Source of the DNA: Anarhynchus alexandrinus
Lineage: Eukaryota; Chordata; Aves; Charadriiformes; Charadriidae
Assembly: GCA_008711295.1 (NCBI GenBank)
Contig: VUYV01000225.1
Location: 10,577 to 74,576 of the forward strand
Reading direction: 5' to 3'
DNA: 64,000 nt
Shown: positions 35,996 through 49,064 of the stretch, piece after piece
Numbering within the stretch: position 1 is the first letter of the stretch
Layout of the letters: each line of letters starts with the position of its first letter
Position numbers and translations under genes: made by a program
Notes under the pieces: generated by a model
Seen by the model: the letters and a program-made list of their open reading frames with translations, nothing else
The model's database searches: none
What the model was told of the DNA's origin: nothing

Positions 35996-38827
35996 AGTGT
36001 TTCAGTTTGGAGCAGAGGTGTGTTTTTGTAATAAATCTCCTGATCACGGTCACTTGTCGTGGTTTGGTTCCCATCACAGAGTGGTCTGGGGATGGATGAA
36101 CTCAGTTCCTTTTGATGGAGCTAAACCAGAAATGCACCACTGACTCCCATCTGTCAGCAGCACATGGTTCTGAGGACCAAACCACAGCTACAGAAGATCA
36201 AACCCTCTGGAAACGCATTTAGTGTGTCCTGGGTCCTCACTACAAATTGGTTTGTTCCGCAGATCCGCTCCCCTCAGCCCACGCTGCTTCCAAAACGTAG
36301 ACAGAGCTGAACGCAGCTATCTGACTTCTAGAGAAGAGCAAGCGCTTCTGGCCAGCCTGTCACAGGGGCAGGAATTCCTGAGACAAACCTTGGGGTTGGG
36401 TGGTCTCTATCCTCAGCGAACAAACACGTTTCCTTTAAGTTAACAATCATATCTGGCTTTACGAAAGAAGAAAACCCAACCATCTAGCAAACACATCATT
36501 TTCTGTTTGGAGAACATTCTTAACTCTCTTCCAGGTCCTCAGCTCAAAAAGACATCTGAGAGCACATGCTCAATTCGTCGGTCAACAAGCAAATAAACCA
36601 CCTTCGCTTTTATCCATTTGCTGCGCCAAAAACCTGTAGAGTTACTCATACAGGTTGCAGTTATTGTACTTTTATTATACTTTTATATTATTACTTAATA
36701 TTTGTTAGTCCGTCCCCCGTTCGGGGCACGCACCGCTGCTTATCATGGGAAAATCAAGTGTTATGCCATCCCCACAGGTTTTTATCTGTCATTATCAGGT
36801 GCAGAGATAGGCGTGTGTCACCGCTAGAAGAGTTTGGTATTTATTTTCAATTGCTGCAATAATAAGGAAAGTGGTCATATTACATTTACATTAAAATCAT
36901 ATAACGCAAAACATTTAATATGAAAAGGGATTCCCGAACATATTGTTTGCTCAGTATGTTTCCCATACAACCATTCCACTGCTACTGCAATGCCACAGTA
37001 GATAATATTGTAGATATTGTTGTTAATAATACATAGAAACCACATATCCTCTAGGAATTTCGGTACATATTTGCTGTGTTTCCTTAGTTGGCAACAGAGC
37101 CCCTTCCTTCCCCTTCCTTCAGTGCAAAACCAAACTCGACATGTGATCACTTACAGAGTTGTGCCTAATTATATAAATGTACTAATTATACACACTTTTC
37201 AAATGGAGATAGACTTCAAAGTAGGTAAATTTTAAATTGTGCCATTAAGAAAATCTATTTGATGATGGAAATTTCAGTAATATCATATTGCAATCTCCTA
37301 CATCGCAATCTTGCGTTCACGTTGGTATTAATTTAATGACAAATAACAGCAGAGAGTAATAGAGCTGGGAAAGCAAACTGAGAGCTGTAAGATTTACAGC
37401 GTGACATGGGTCAGCAGATGCTAACAAAAAGGATCAAAAACAATTTGGAAAAGCAATGGATCTAAGGTAAACAATGAGTAGAAAGAAGTTCTACGTGAGA
37501 AATACGAATACCGAACCTTCAGAAACTACTCCATTAACAAAGATAAACACCTGCAAGAGTGGCTTATCCCCATGTGTTCAGCTACTCATGAGAAAATATA
37601 TATGTCACTGAACACTTAATTTACATGCACAGTTATCACACTGTTATCACACTGCTAGGAACGAGTACATAATTAGTTACTTGCAGCTCAAAGCACCTCT
37701 TTGCATGCGAAATAACGCCAACCGCACGTACAAACCAGCCCCACAAGCGCGCACGTGGCTCTGCCCACCAACGTCACGCACACGTTTATGAAAACCCAAG
37801 TGCCGCACAAGATTTCAGCACACGTACCTCCTTTTCGGACCTCTGACTGATATACCCTCACTTTTCAAAACACAGTTCTTTAACATTAGATATTCATCCA
37901 AAAAAAAATGGTTGAACATAACATTTCAGTGAAGCCATAGGATAAGCGAACAGTACAATGAATAAGGATAAGCCATAGTCTAAGTGAATGTATGAAAACT
38001 GATATTCTTTTAGCACTACTTAACAGTTACTCTGTCTCTTGCCCTGATATCACAGGTGAGTAGTTTATTTCATATAAGAATTTATGTACCTCTGCTGTAG
38101 AATCTGGATCGCGCATTGACAAGACCACGAGGCAGATCAGACAGCAATTACAATGCAGCAACACTACAGGACACTAATCCCTCTGCCTTTCGTTAAATAA
38201 TAGCTTATGCGGCGGGGAAGAGACAGAATCCATCTGCACTGAAAAATAGGGCTGCGTATAGAAAGGGAAATGGTCGATCTTCTCTCACACAAATCCTAGT
38301 GTCAAAACAAATAGTCTCACTAAGTAATGGGCTGTCACATTTAATCAAAGCCATTTATGGAATGGTTTGATAGAAGCATCTTATAAACAGCAGGTGGGAG
38401 ATCCTGAGTTACCAAGCTCAAATATTGATCAGAACTTTTCCCCAACATTGAAGAAATCTAGGGGCTGAGATTTTGGCTACACCCATCAGAGTATGGGGTC
38501 CAGATAAAGCTTCAACAGCTTTAAGATGACAGACTTTTGCTCTGCTCCATCCACATAAAAAAAAAAATCTCTAGGAGAGATTAAAACTGTCTCTGCACAA
38601 GTAACTATTTTTCTTTCTGCATAGTTATAAAATGACAGACATATAAAAATACCCTTTCACAAAAGTTGGACTTTAAAGCAAATACGATGCAAGTTCAGTA
38701 TAGGAATGAGGAGCTCCAACAGCAACACGGAGACAACGCACAGCACAAGAAGTGATTTTGTGCTAATCGGTGACATCTTTGACCTCCGCTCACATGCGAA
38801 GCGATTCCACACCCCGCCCAACGTTAC
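35996..38827 (-). other. Intron or 3' flank downstream of the MSRA exon
   Basis: No CR1 or further exon is seen here. Together with 38,935-44,572 it gives about 8.5 kb around the exon with no clear insertions. Confidence 0.55.
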
Positions 38828-38934
38828 CTTTTGATATTCTTCCTTAGATCTCAAGGCAGCTTCCATCTGTTCCTGAGAAAACGTGTAGATGGCCGAGCGA
38901 TACTGGGTGCCAAAGTCATTACCTTGTCGCATTC
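38828..38934 (-). CDS. MSRA: MSRA internal coding exon (partial CDS) with GND-x-GTQYRS active-site motif
   Basis: This is the next MSRA exon downstream of the one at 58.4 kb. The split codon G|GA rejoins exactly, giving [17 protein letters not shown] and ending at ...SKEEYQK. The Asp of GND and the Tyr of QYRS are conserved MsrA active-site residues. The minus-strand acceptor is CTCTCTCCCCAG, ending at 38,935; the donor is CAAAAG followed by GTAACG at 38,827. The length is 107 bases, entering in phase 1 and leaving in phase 0. The residue after GND is Phe; in human and E. coli MsrA it is His, and other homologues vary there. The C-terminal exon with the resolving cysteines (GYCGLGG-type tail) should lie to the left but was not found in this window by eye. 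Confidence 0.96.
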
Positions 38935-41281
38935 CTGGGGAGAGAGAAATCACAGCACACCATGAGGATCATCCTCCCTGCCTCGCTGGGCTGCAGGCAG
39001 AAGTTCAACAGACCTAAATTTAGGACGTCCCATACACCTGGATCAGCACGGTCTCTTACGTGCATCCTCAGTAGGTATTTTTAGGAAGTCCAAGTCTTTC
39101 ATTGGCTAAATAGACCTGAAGAGTTTCAACTCTGCTGTCTCCTTTTAAATGACATGCAAATGAAATGTGAGCGTTTTACATTTTGGTAAATCACACAGTA
39201 GTCAAATACAGATGTAAAACCTTAAATAATCAAGCCGCAGTTACTGTAATCAAGGTACTCTTAAAATATTTATTTTGAACCATGCAAATGGCTACAAAAA
39301 AAAAAAGGGTCATTTTACCAAGCGCTTAAAAATTCTCTTGTGCTGGAGGAGTATATGTTAATGGGAGAAAGGTTCAAAATACCCTTGGAGATAACTCGCT
39401 GTTCTCCTCTATTCACAAAGTGACGATCTTGCTAAAAGACTAGTAAGTATTGCTGAATTAGCTCTGAAGTTATCTACTCCCACCATCACCACCAGAGAGA
39501 AAGAGTGACTCCTATGAAGCTCTTAAATCTGAGCTCCAAAGAAGACTCCGATAGACAAATACGCTAAGGAAAAGGTCTGGAGAAAGTCTGGCTGCGTTAG
39601 TACTGTTACAGAGTGAATAATGCTTAAGAACAGCGACCTTTCACGTTCTTTGGGGTTTTTTTTAGTTTGGGAGAAGTAGAAAACAAAGGTATATATGTAA
39701 TCGCCACCAAACTCTATTTGCAGCCTACCTGTGGATAATATAATGGCAAAAGTACATAACATTGTTTATATCTAACATCAGGAAACCCAAACCCTAGCTA
39801 TACATACTCAGTAACTCCTTGAAATTATATCATAAATGAGTAATTTTTGGTACAAGGATTCGCTCCTTTAATGCTGATATACGTATTCCCTTCAAAAGCC
39901 TAGTTGTATGAAGTTGCTCATGGATGAATGCCAAAATATGAGATGGATCCTACCTACAAAACTACAAAATCACAGAGGGAAGTTTACTATCCCCGTAGGT
40001 GACGAGCCCAGAGCTGGTTTGGCAGTAGCCGTCCTCGGCAGCCCCGCTGGCCAAAGGCACCGCTGCCTCTCCTCGCTACCCGTTCCCATTCCCTCAGGCA
40101 GCGATACCCTAAGCCAACTTCGTTGTGGATCATTCCAGAAAGTCAAACAACAGCCAAAGAGAGGAGCTTTAGCGTTAAGAATGACCCGGAGGTGCAGTTT
40201 TGCAGCTGCAATTGCAGTTTTGCCGTTTCTGTCTTTCATCACTTTGTTCCCAATTTCGCATTCTAGAACAGAACTTTTTGCCTTGCTGGAATAAAATGTA
40301 TTGATTTTGAGTTTGCCCAGTGTTTTATGTGAACTTGGGTGAGCTGAAAAGCTGGAGTGACTGCCACCCAAGACAAATTGGAAATCATCAGGATTTGTCT
40401 TTCCACTGCCACCAGGCTCCAGAAGCCCCTTTGAAGATTACCATCAATGCTGAGGACCACGGAGATGAAATGAATCAAAACTGTAGGTCCTGATACCCCC
40501 CTGGCAAAGGGCAGAGGGCAGAGACAGACGTTGTGATACTGGGGGGGAAAGATGCTATCAACATGATACTACTCATTAAAACACGGTAACTTTTATCCCT
40601 CTTGTACTTTCCAAGGAAACAGAAAAATGGTTTAAAGGATAATATGATAAACAAATGAAATCTGGCTGAAATATTTATGAACTAAAAGACGCAGAAATGT
40701 TTTCAAAGATACATTTGGACAAAAGGTCCATTCGGTGACCAACAGTACACATTGAGCGAATGTGATTCCGAACAATGTTATAGAGTTTTCTGATGATTTG
40801 CGTCACTTTTTAACTGCTAAAATGTTCCATTATCACAGATGAGAACAACAACTACGTTCTTCATCCATACTTAATAGCGTGGTCTGCAAGGCGGAGAGTA
40901 TTTTGCTCATTTCTTCGCAGGCTACTTTCGGGTGGCAGGGAGCTCTTGTAAAGCCAGCGCGACTGAAGAGTTAGGCAAAAAAAATGAATTCAGGCCAGAA
41001 AGCATTAGTTTTGCCCGGATATGTTAATGCTGATTGATGTTTGAGCTTAAGCATTAGCATTCTACAAATCTATTTATTGCTTAACAAACTACTTAACAAC
41101 CGACTAGGGAGTAGATTACAAAAATCTCTATAAATGGGGGATCACTACAGAAAATGCCAGTTTTTAGCATGCGTTTCCAGAGTAGGAGTTCAGCACGAGC
41201 TCATGTGCACAGTGCTCCGAATAAGAAGGTAAACAAGATTATTTCATGTATGCACGTGCCACCATTAGACAGCAATAGGGA

Positions 41282-41358
41282 AGCGGTCAGCTTAATTAAC
41301 TTATTGAAGAGAAGGTTAAGAGAACTGACTCTGATTTACAAATACATAGAGAAATAAC
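41282..41358 (+). mobile_element. Possible ancient CR1 remnant
   Basis: The frame LLKRRLRELTLIYKYIEK resembles the [18 protein letters not shown] block of CR1 ORF2. It is very diverged and may be coincidental. Confidence 0.4.
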
Positions 41359-44300
41359 CTGAGAAATAAGGCTCTTTAGTCTTGCCAAAGTTCCTTAACT
41401 AGGTAGAGCAACTGAAAGCCAAAGAATACAAAATCCAGATGGGAAATAAGGCGACATGCAAATAGTGAAGTGCATTTCTCGCTGGAACAATGCACCCAAA
41501 GCCACGTCCCTTTCCTGCGGTCTTCACATCAAGGATATACCTTTTCCCCAGATATAGACACACACTCAAAGAGCTGTACAAGGTCGGTGATGAAATTATA
41601 GAGTTAAAGCTAAGACGGAGGTCAGACTGTGCAATAACAGCCTCTCCTAGCGCTCAAGGGTTGGCTTGCAGTGTTCAACCATCCACTAGCTATGAAGAAG
41701 ACTGAACAGATATTGTAAATATTACCCCAAAGTGTAGCTTGAATGTGATCAACCACCTAAGCTAAAATGTCCTTTATTTTCACTTGTTACTTAAATCAAT
41801 TTGTACCTAAAGCTCCTGCAATAAGTAGCTACTACGTTGTCTAAGCCACAAAGACTACAAGATACTAAAATAAAATAAATTCTGTGTGTATAGACATAAT
41901 CAATTGCTACTGTTGCTGTTGTTATTTGTAATGTACTTCACGTGTGCAAACTTACTTCTCAAGGGTCCATCACTGATTTTTTAAAACCCTCTGGCAAGTC
42001 TTACTTGTTGAGATTCACTAACTCAATGAGTAGCAAACAAGGCAAGAAATTTAATTTAATAAACAACTGTGGTACGACGATTGAGCTTAACAATCTTGTC
42101 TTTGTCTGAAAGAAAGTCTACTAAATAAAAAATGATCTCTGCTTGGCAATCTAAAAATTCCACAATGTCACTTGTAGTTAACTTTCCTTCATTTTCTGAA
42201 ATGTCTTTCTTATTTTGTCTATCATGACATCCTGTCCGTCTCTGTTAACATAACACCGCAGTTATACACGTTGGGCTTCAGATAAGAATGAGAAAATACA
42301 AATAATTAATTTAATAATGATGCTATATATATTGGAAGATACTACGTAACGCTAAATCAAAATCCAGTCTTACAAGGGATTGTCAACACTGCTGCCATTG
42401 ATTTTAGCTACTCTGGATGCACATTAGACTCCGAAAAATTTCTCTGCTGAGTCAACGAGCCAAACTCTGATCTTCGGTGCACCAGAATGGTTCCACTGAA
42501 GTAAAGAAATTTGTTCTAAGTTTATAATAATGCAACTAAACCCACAAATCATCTCCACAGGCTTCAAGTCTGTCACCTTGCCTACAAGGTCCCAAATAAT
42601 TAAACAGGACTTAAATACATTTGTTAAACACCCTTCAAAACCAGTATCTACCGCAAATTGCAATCATACATTATAAAACCACTGAGATTTGGAAGTACTT
42701 TGAATGACCACTACCTTTGTTACATTTTCACAGAAAAATGAATAAAGCCCTTGACATTATGGATTGGATGGATTAAAGCAATATTTATTATCACTAGTGG
42801 ATGCATTTCTGGATCAGATTTCCCGTAAAAATTCTCTACGAAGGATTTTGTCAGAATAAGACATTTTTTTTCACCGTGCCAAACTCCATTTTTAAGAGAT
42901 GCATATAATTTTGCTTTAATTCCAAATCAAACCAGTGAATCGGGTTTGTCTAAATCTTCACGATGGGAAGAAGGAATAATTCTACAGAACTCCATCTGCA
43001 CATCTTCAGAGCAGCTGGATCTTCTAGGCAGGGCAATGCTGACTGTCTACAACTGTTCTTCTGCAAGATGTCTTAAAGTCACTCTTCGTACAAAACCTGC
43101 CAATTTAGGGACAGAATCTAGGGTAGATGCAGGAGACAGCTTTTTTCCTCAAGGATATATAATATGTGGTGAATTCTGTAAGTAGGGCATGAACCTCCTT
43201 TTCATTCCAGGCTGAGGTGATAACCAGGGTGCTTCTTAAAGACGTTAACAAAAGACACTAACACTGAGGAATGAGGTCTCTGACAAGAAGAAAGACCTTC
43301 ACCAACTCTTTCAGAAACTTTGCAATTAAAGAATGAAATAACACAGACAAAGCCTTCTCTGTGGCTGTAGTGACCAGTAGATACACTTTGAGTGATCTCA
43401 AGCCCATCTCTCTCCAACACAGTTTGAGGAGAAGCTTCCAGAGGCCTTAAAGCAGAATGTCAACCTACACATAGCATCAGACCCCGGTCCACTTTGTCAC
43501 AAAGCACACCCAGAGGACTCGTTCCCAGCGTTGATCAGAATCTCCATAGCTAGAGACCACCAGCCAGGCTTTCAAGGGCTATCCATTGTCCCTGCCATGA
43601 TATGGAGGAAGCCAAAGCCTAGGTGATTTACCTGACCTGTATCTCATGTAAGAAGGTTCATAGTAGAGGCAAGTCACTGACCTCCATGCCAGGTCTTCCA
43701 GGATTCTGACAACAGAACCCCACTTGGGCCAGCTCAGGGTTTGCAAGATCACCCCATTTCATCTGGCTCCGCTTTACTATTGTCAACGGTGCAAGACAGG
43801 AACTGGCAAAAAGGCAAATATCTATCTACCCGGCCAGGAACACTTCCAACAGGAACAGGAACAAACACACCCTGGAGTCAAAAGGCTGGCAACTGCTGTT
43901 GATACGCGAGACAAAGAAAATCAGCTGCCATGCTGAGAACAGCCTTAAAATCTCTCATCAAAGAGATGTTTAGATAGAGAGGGTGATTTTAGAACTGATG
44001 GAAAAACATAGAATTTGCGCCTCTCTGGCAAGATACAAAAAATATGTGGGTTTAGATAGGGCTGCACGGTGCCAAAGAGTATAAAGCCCAAAGCACAGTG
44101 CCTATGTGAGCACTGGCCAGGCCTTGTAAGCTCTTGTCTCTGGAGAACCAGCGAGGACGAGGGCATTTGGAGCTCTAAGTGTGTTTAGACCTTGGGCATG
44201 GATCATATTTAGGAATGTCACTTTGGCTGACCAAAGCACCTCAGTGGTTCTCAGCCTGGACCAATCTGGAGAACATAAAATTTCCTCACCGTGCCAGCAG

Positions 44301-44572
44301 AGACCAGAACATCAATTAATCAAAAAATGCCCTCAAGAGCTGAGCGTTTGCTCTGACTTATATGAAGCAGAAATTTGTGGCCACAGGACAGTAGATGGAA
44401 AGGACAGGGAGCTGTGATGGTCTCCCAGATCCTGCAAAAGGAACGATTCCCAGGTTGAAATTGCCATGCGATACAAACACACTGCCACCAGGAAAAATAT
44501 TATTTGCCAAAATGTAGATAAACAGTCAAAGAAGTGGCTTTAAAAAGTGCTCTTACCAACACTTTGACATCT

Positions 44573-44998
44573 GGCTGGAGCACCTCTCCTATGAGGATAG
44601 GCTGAAAGAGTTGGGGCTGTTCAGCCTGGAGAAGAGAAGACTCCGGGGGAGATCTTATTGTGGCCTTCCAGTGCCTAAAGGGGCTACAGGAGAGCTGGGG
44701 AAGGGTTTTTTACTGGGGCATGGAGTGATAGGACAAGGGGGAATGGCTTGAAATTGGAAGAGGGCAGGTTTAGACTGAACATTAGGAAGAAGTTTTTCAC
44801 TCTGAGGGTGGTGAGCCCCTGGCCCAGGTTGCCCAGAGAGGCTGTTGAGGCCCCATCCCTGGAGGTGTTCAAGGCCAGCCTGGAGGAGGCCTTGGGCAAC
44901 CTGGTGTGGTGGGAGGTGTCCCTGCCTACGGCAGGGGGGTTGGAACTCGATGATCTTCAAGGTCCTTTCCAACTTAAACCATTCTATGATTCTATGAT
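44573..44998 (+). mobile_element. CR1 LINE 3' end, young group
   Basis: It runs from GGCTGGAGCACCTCTCCTATG to TTCTATGATTCTATGAT. It has the short AAAGGGGCTACAGG form and CTGGTGTGGTGGG variant. GCCCCTGGCCCAGG replaces the GCACTGGCACAGG of most young copies, and an extra G in CTCCGGGGGAGATC shifts the frame. It lies in the MSRA intron, opposite to MSRA. Confidence 0.97.
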
Positions 44999-46438
44999 CT
45001 TCTGATGCACCTGAGTAGGAATGACTTGGCATTGAAGTAGGAATTACTAGCCCTCCTTCGATGTGAATGATCAGAATACATGAAATGATCGCTGCTCCTG
45101 TTCAGCTGGTCAGTGCTTTTTCCTTCAGAGTTTCTATACTTTGTCCAAACGACTGCGTCTTCTTGGCTGGGGCAAAGAGTCGCCCCTTACAAGCAGTCAC
45201 ACTGCCGTTAGACTACAGTTTGAGTTTCTGTTGAGACGCATCTTAGGTAGGTCATTGTCCTTCCTGTCTAACTCCAGAGTATCTTGAGGTCAGTAAGAAA
45301 TAGGAATATCCACAGCATTAATAAAAACACCTATTTCCCAGTACTATACTTTCTTTGGTTTTTTTGCTTTCAAAATGGAGAATTAATTGCAAAAAAAGCA
45401 GATTTGTTTCAAAACGGTGATTTTTGAATGTATTACCTACAGAAGGCTAAAGCAAAATCTATTTTATTTATTTCATTGGCTAAATCAGGGGTTTCTTTTG
45501 AAGACTCAACCCTCTAATGACTTGCAAGTAATACTTATACAACACTCCTTATCTTCTCTCCATTTAAAAATAATAAAAGAATGTAATGGCATCATTCGTC
45601 ACCCTTGCTATTCTCAGAGGATCCCAAGCATAATGGAGATAAATGACTAAGGTCTGTTAGACTCTTCTGTGCCACCCAGTGAAATTTTAAAGGGCAGTTC
45701 ATAGCTCTTATTTTTATCATATTTTTTTTTCCTGTGATTTATAGACTTCTCTGCAGCTGTCACTTATTTTCTTATACCCGCAGAAACCTGATATACTGAT
45801 TGGTCATTTTCTTTCCCCCAATCAATCCTCGCTGAGTTAAGACTAATAAAACTCCTTCTTCCAGCTCATCATATAATTATTTAGTAAAAATCAATTGCAC
45901 CATGTCACCCTGGCTTGATGTCATCACTCACTGTAATGATTACATCTATACAGCTTAAAAGTTGCCAAGGGAAAGTAAAACTCTTTATAGCATATGATTA
46001 AAGGAGAAAAATGTTAATAGAAGAGAAGTTAGTTACAGTGCTGCGGATTGAGAGTTCTTGATGATTTTCAAGGTGCTGGGGTGCAGGAAGGATAAATGAA
46101 AATGAAGTTTCTTCAGAAGGTTAAAATACATTAATGAGCTTGTACATATTGAAGAAAACGTTTATACTGTCAATAGACCAAAAGGTTTACAAAGCTTTCA
46201 ATACATATGGTTTTCAGTGTCAGGGAGGAAACCATAGATTCAGTCTTCCCCATTTGCTTTGGGACCAAGAGAGCAAACACTATCTTCCCCTATAAGTTCT
46301 GACTTGCAAATATTTTAGAACATCACGGCTATAGCAATGCTTTTCATAACTTATGGCAGCCGCAAAAAATGTCTGGTCTTTAACCTTCATCAAACCACCA
46401 GATTACAGGTTTTCTGGTGTAGCTTTGAAGCTAAAACA

Positions 46439-46575
46439 GAATCACAGATTTGCTGAGGTTGGAAGGGACTTGTAGAGGTCTCTAGTCCAACACCTCTGCT
46501 CAAAACAGTGTCAGCTCGAGGAGGTTGTCCAGGGCTTTGTTCAGTCCAGTTTTGAATATCTCCAAGGATAAAACC
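46439..46575 (-). mobile_element. CR1 LINE 3' end, distinct old subfamily
   Basis: The minus strand carries GAGGTTGGAAGGGACTTGTA, CCAACACCTCTGCTCAAAAC and CCAGTTTTGAATATCTCCAA, a 3' end different from all other copies here. It is short and worn. Confidence 0.88.
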
Positions 46576-47469
46576 ATTACAGAATACTTACTTCCTTAAG
46601 ATTTCCAGTGCTGGTGTAAATGAGCTCGTTGATGACGGTCAATACAACACTCACCATATGAAATAACAATAGCTCTTTAATTAGAGAGCTTTTGAGACAG
46701 CAGATTCTTCGTTAATGCCATGTCATACCTTGAAACACTGATGGAGACACAGGAGAACACTCTCCATCACTCTTTTAGCAATGGCGTTTTGTGGGAATGG
46801 GATGAGTTGCTGCCACCAATTTGCTGCAACAAAGAAGCCTGTCTGTTCCCACCACCGATGGCCAACGTGCTGCTACAACAAACCCAAAATAACAGTGAAA
46901 AAGCTTTATAAGGTTTTGATTTTGCAGAACCTGCCATGGCAGTAATGCCCCTCTCTCGGTGTGGCCAGGCTTGACTCTGACCTATGCCACACACCTACAC
47001 GACACCTCTGCCACCTCCCCAGAGCTGCAGCAGTGATACCTGCGCTGCCTTTCTGTGCGGGTGTGAGGGGGAAGGCCTTCTTCCTCTTCTCCAGCAAAAC
47101 AGCAGAAAAGAACTGAGATGCAGAGGGCGTTGCAAATAGGTTGGTGAGATGAGGGGAGGAACAGTCAAGAGAAGAGGTCCCATGGCATTGGGTTAAAAGG
47201 AAAGAGTCTCAGCACTATCCTGTAATGAAATAAATTTCCCTGCCAGGTCTTCTACAGCTTCCTCATTTCCTGTGCAATTTCCCATCCCAACTGCCTGGGT
47301 AGGAGTGCAGCCAGTACAGTGATGGAGATAAAGACTACTCCATCACTATCTGTAGACTCTAATGACATCCTGTCCAAAAGGTTTAACAGCGTTGCAATCC
47401 CAAAAACCTTCACAATGTGACCGCATTGGACAATGCCCTTAATAATATGATTTAACTTCTTGTCAGCCC

Positions 47470-47530
47470 TGGAGTGGTCAGACAGTTGAACTAATGATCA
47501 TTGTAGGTCCATTTCAACTGAACTATTCTA
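47470..47530 (+). mobile_element. Old CR1 3' tail fragment
   Basis: CAGTTGAACTAATGATCATT and GTAGGTCCATTTCAACTGAA are a worn version of the CR1 TTGGACTTGATGATCTTAAAGG / CCTTTCCAACCTAAAC end. They lead directly into the ATTCT array. Confidence 0.75.
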
Positions 47531-47625
47531 ATTCTATTCTATTCTATTCTATTCTATTCTATTCTATTCTATTCTATTCTATTCTATTCTATTCTATCCT
47601 ATCCTATCCGTTCTGTTCTGTTCTA
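47531..47625 (+). repeat. (ATTCT)n microsatellite with ATCCT and GTTCT variants
   Basis: About thirteen perfect ATTCT units are followed by ATCCT and GTTCT units. It sits exactly where a CR1 ATTCTATG tail should be, so it probably expanded from that tail. Confidence 0.95.
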
Positions 47626-47750
47626 GATTGGACACAAGGAAGAGAAGANCTTTCCTGTGAGGTTGGTGAGCCCCTGGCGCAGGTTGCCCAGAGAAGCTGT
47701 GGCTGCCCCATCCCTGGAGGTGTTCAAGGCCAGGTTGGACGGGGCTTGGA
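47626..47750 (+). mobile_element. CR1 LINE internal 3' fragment, plus arm of an inverted pair
   Basis: From GATTGGACACAAGGAAGAG (N at 47,649) through AGCCCCTGGCGCAGGTTGCC to AGGTTGGACGGGGCTTGGA. It stops abruptly where a minus-strand CR1 begins, without its own 3' end. Confidence 0.93.
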
Positions 47751-48180
47751 TTTGGGTTGGAAGGGACCTTAAAGATCATCTAGTCCAACCCCCTGCCATG
47801 GGCAGGGACACCTCCCACCAGACCAGGTTGCTCAAAGCCCCGTCCAACCAGGCCTGAACACCTCCAGGAATGGGGTATCCACCACCTCTCTGGGCAACCT
47901 GGGCCAGTGTCTCACCACCCTCACAGTGAAAAATGTCTTCCTGATCTCTAATCTAAATCTCCCCTCTTCCAGTTTGAAGCCATTCCCCCTGGTATCACTA
48001 CACGCCCTTACAAAAAGTCCCTCTCCAGCTCTCTTGTAGGCCCCCTTCAGATACTGGAAGAGGCTATGAGGCCCTTCTCTTCTCCAGGCTGAACACCCCC
48101 AACTCTTTCAGCCTCTCCTCACAGCAGAGGTGCTCCAGCCCTCTGACCATCTTTGTGGCCTCCTCTGGACACACTCCAAT
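47751..48180 (-). mobile_element. CR1 LINE 3' fragment, minus arm of an inverted pair
   Basis: It begins at TTTGGGTTGGAAGGGACC (tail missing) and runs back to the GTCATTGGAGTGTGTCCAGAG region. AAGCCCCGTCCAACC at 47,834 onwards is the inverse of the plus arm at about 47,735-47,749, so the two can pair as a hairpin with a loop of about 85 bases. It has the long AAGGGGGCCTAC form. Confidence 0.94.
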
Positions 48181-49064
48181 GACAGGCTGACCTCAAGAAG
48201 GGGTGGTAATATACCAGCCTAGGTTCTATCTCTGACTGATTCTCTTTGCTTTTTATTAGCTTTATTATTCAATAGTTATAAAATGCATCATATTGCTTCT
48301 CAAGATAGTTCAAATATTTTATAAAACTAGAAAGTCTGAATGAAGACTTGGTTTGAAAGAAGAGTACCCTGTATGCTTCGTTATTTATTAATTCAGTTAG
48401 ATATAACATTGCTTAAATGCATTTTTGAATGCTCTTTGACCTTTGAAGAAAGTGCATGATCTACTTGAGCCCACAAAAAAACCATAGGTTAGTTTTTGAT
48501 GAGTGTCACAAAGCTTAAGTATTAAATGTCACTGGCAGACAGGAATTTTAATCCATTTCTAATTATTAATTGAAAATAGGTTTCTACCATTAGTGCACAG
48601 AACAGGCAAATAGAACGGTGAATATATACATAAGTCATCCTTAATGGCATTACACTTATTGTAGGGGACATTTTTTTACTTTAATCAAAAGTTAAATGAT
48701 CAGTTTTAGAGAAGTTTTTAGACTTTTTCTGTCATAAGCAGACATTAGGCCATTTCAGAGGTGTGTTCTCTTAGAAATCTGTCTCAGGGGTAGATAAACG
48801 TAAGATGGGAGTGAAACCTTTTAACAGTATTTATCGGTGCAGCTGGAACTAAGCTTCCAGGTTTAGGCAACCAAAAGGTGACCAAACATAGGTGCCTAAT
48901 TTGGGGTGAGTCAACTGTGTTGACTAGATCTCCACTGAAAATCGCGGGAGCTGAGACACTCCATGCCTATGGAATTTAGGTGGCTTCATCTCAGTCTTTA
49001 TCCCACCTGACCTGTCTATGCTGGCCAGATAAATATGACTGAAGATCTTGATGGTCTTCAACCA

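Noticed and set aside
36875..38827. Search for the MSRA terminal exon (GYCGLGG-type tail) left of 38.8 kb
   Set aside because: No matching reverse-complement coding stretch was found by eye, here or further left. It may lie beyond the window; a profile search would settle it.
47626..48180. Twin-priming inversion of one CR1
   Set aside because: The two arms cover overlapping parts of the element, whereas twin priming leaves essentially non-overlapping adjacent parts. Two insertions or an assembly error fit better.
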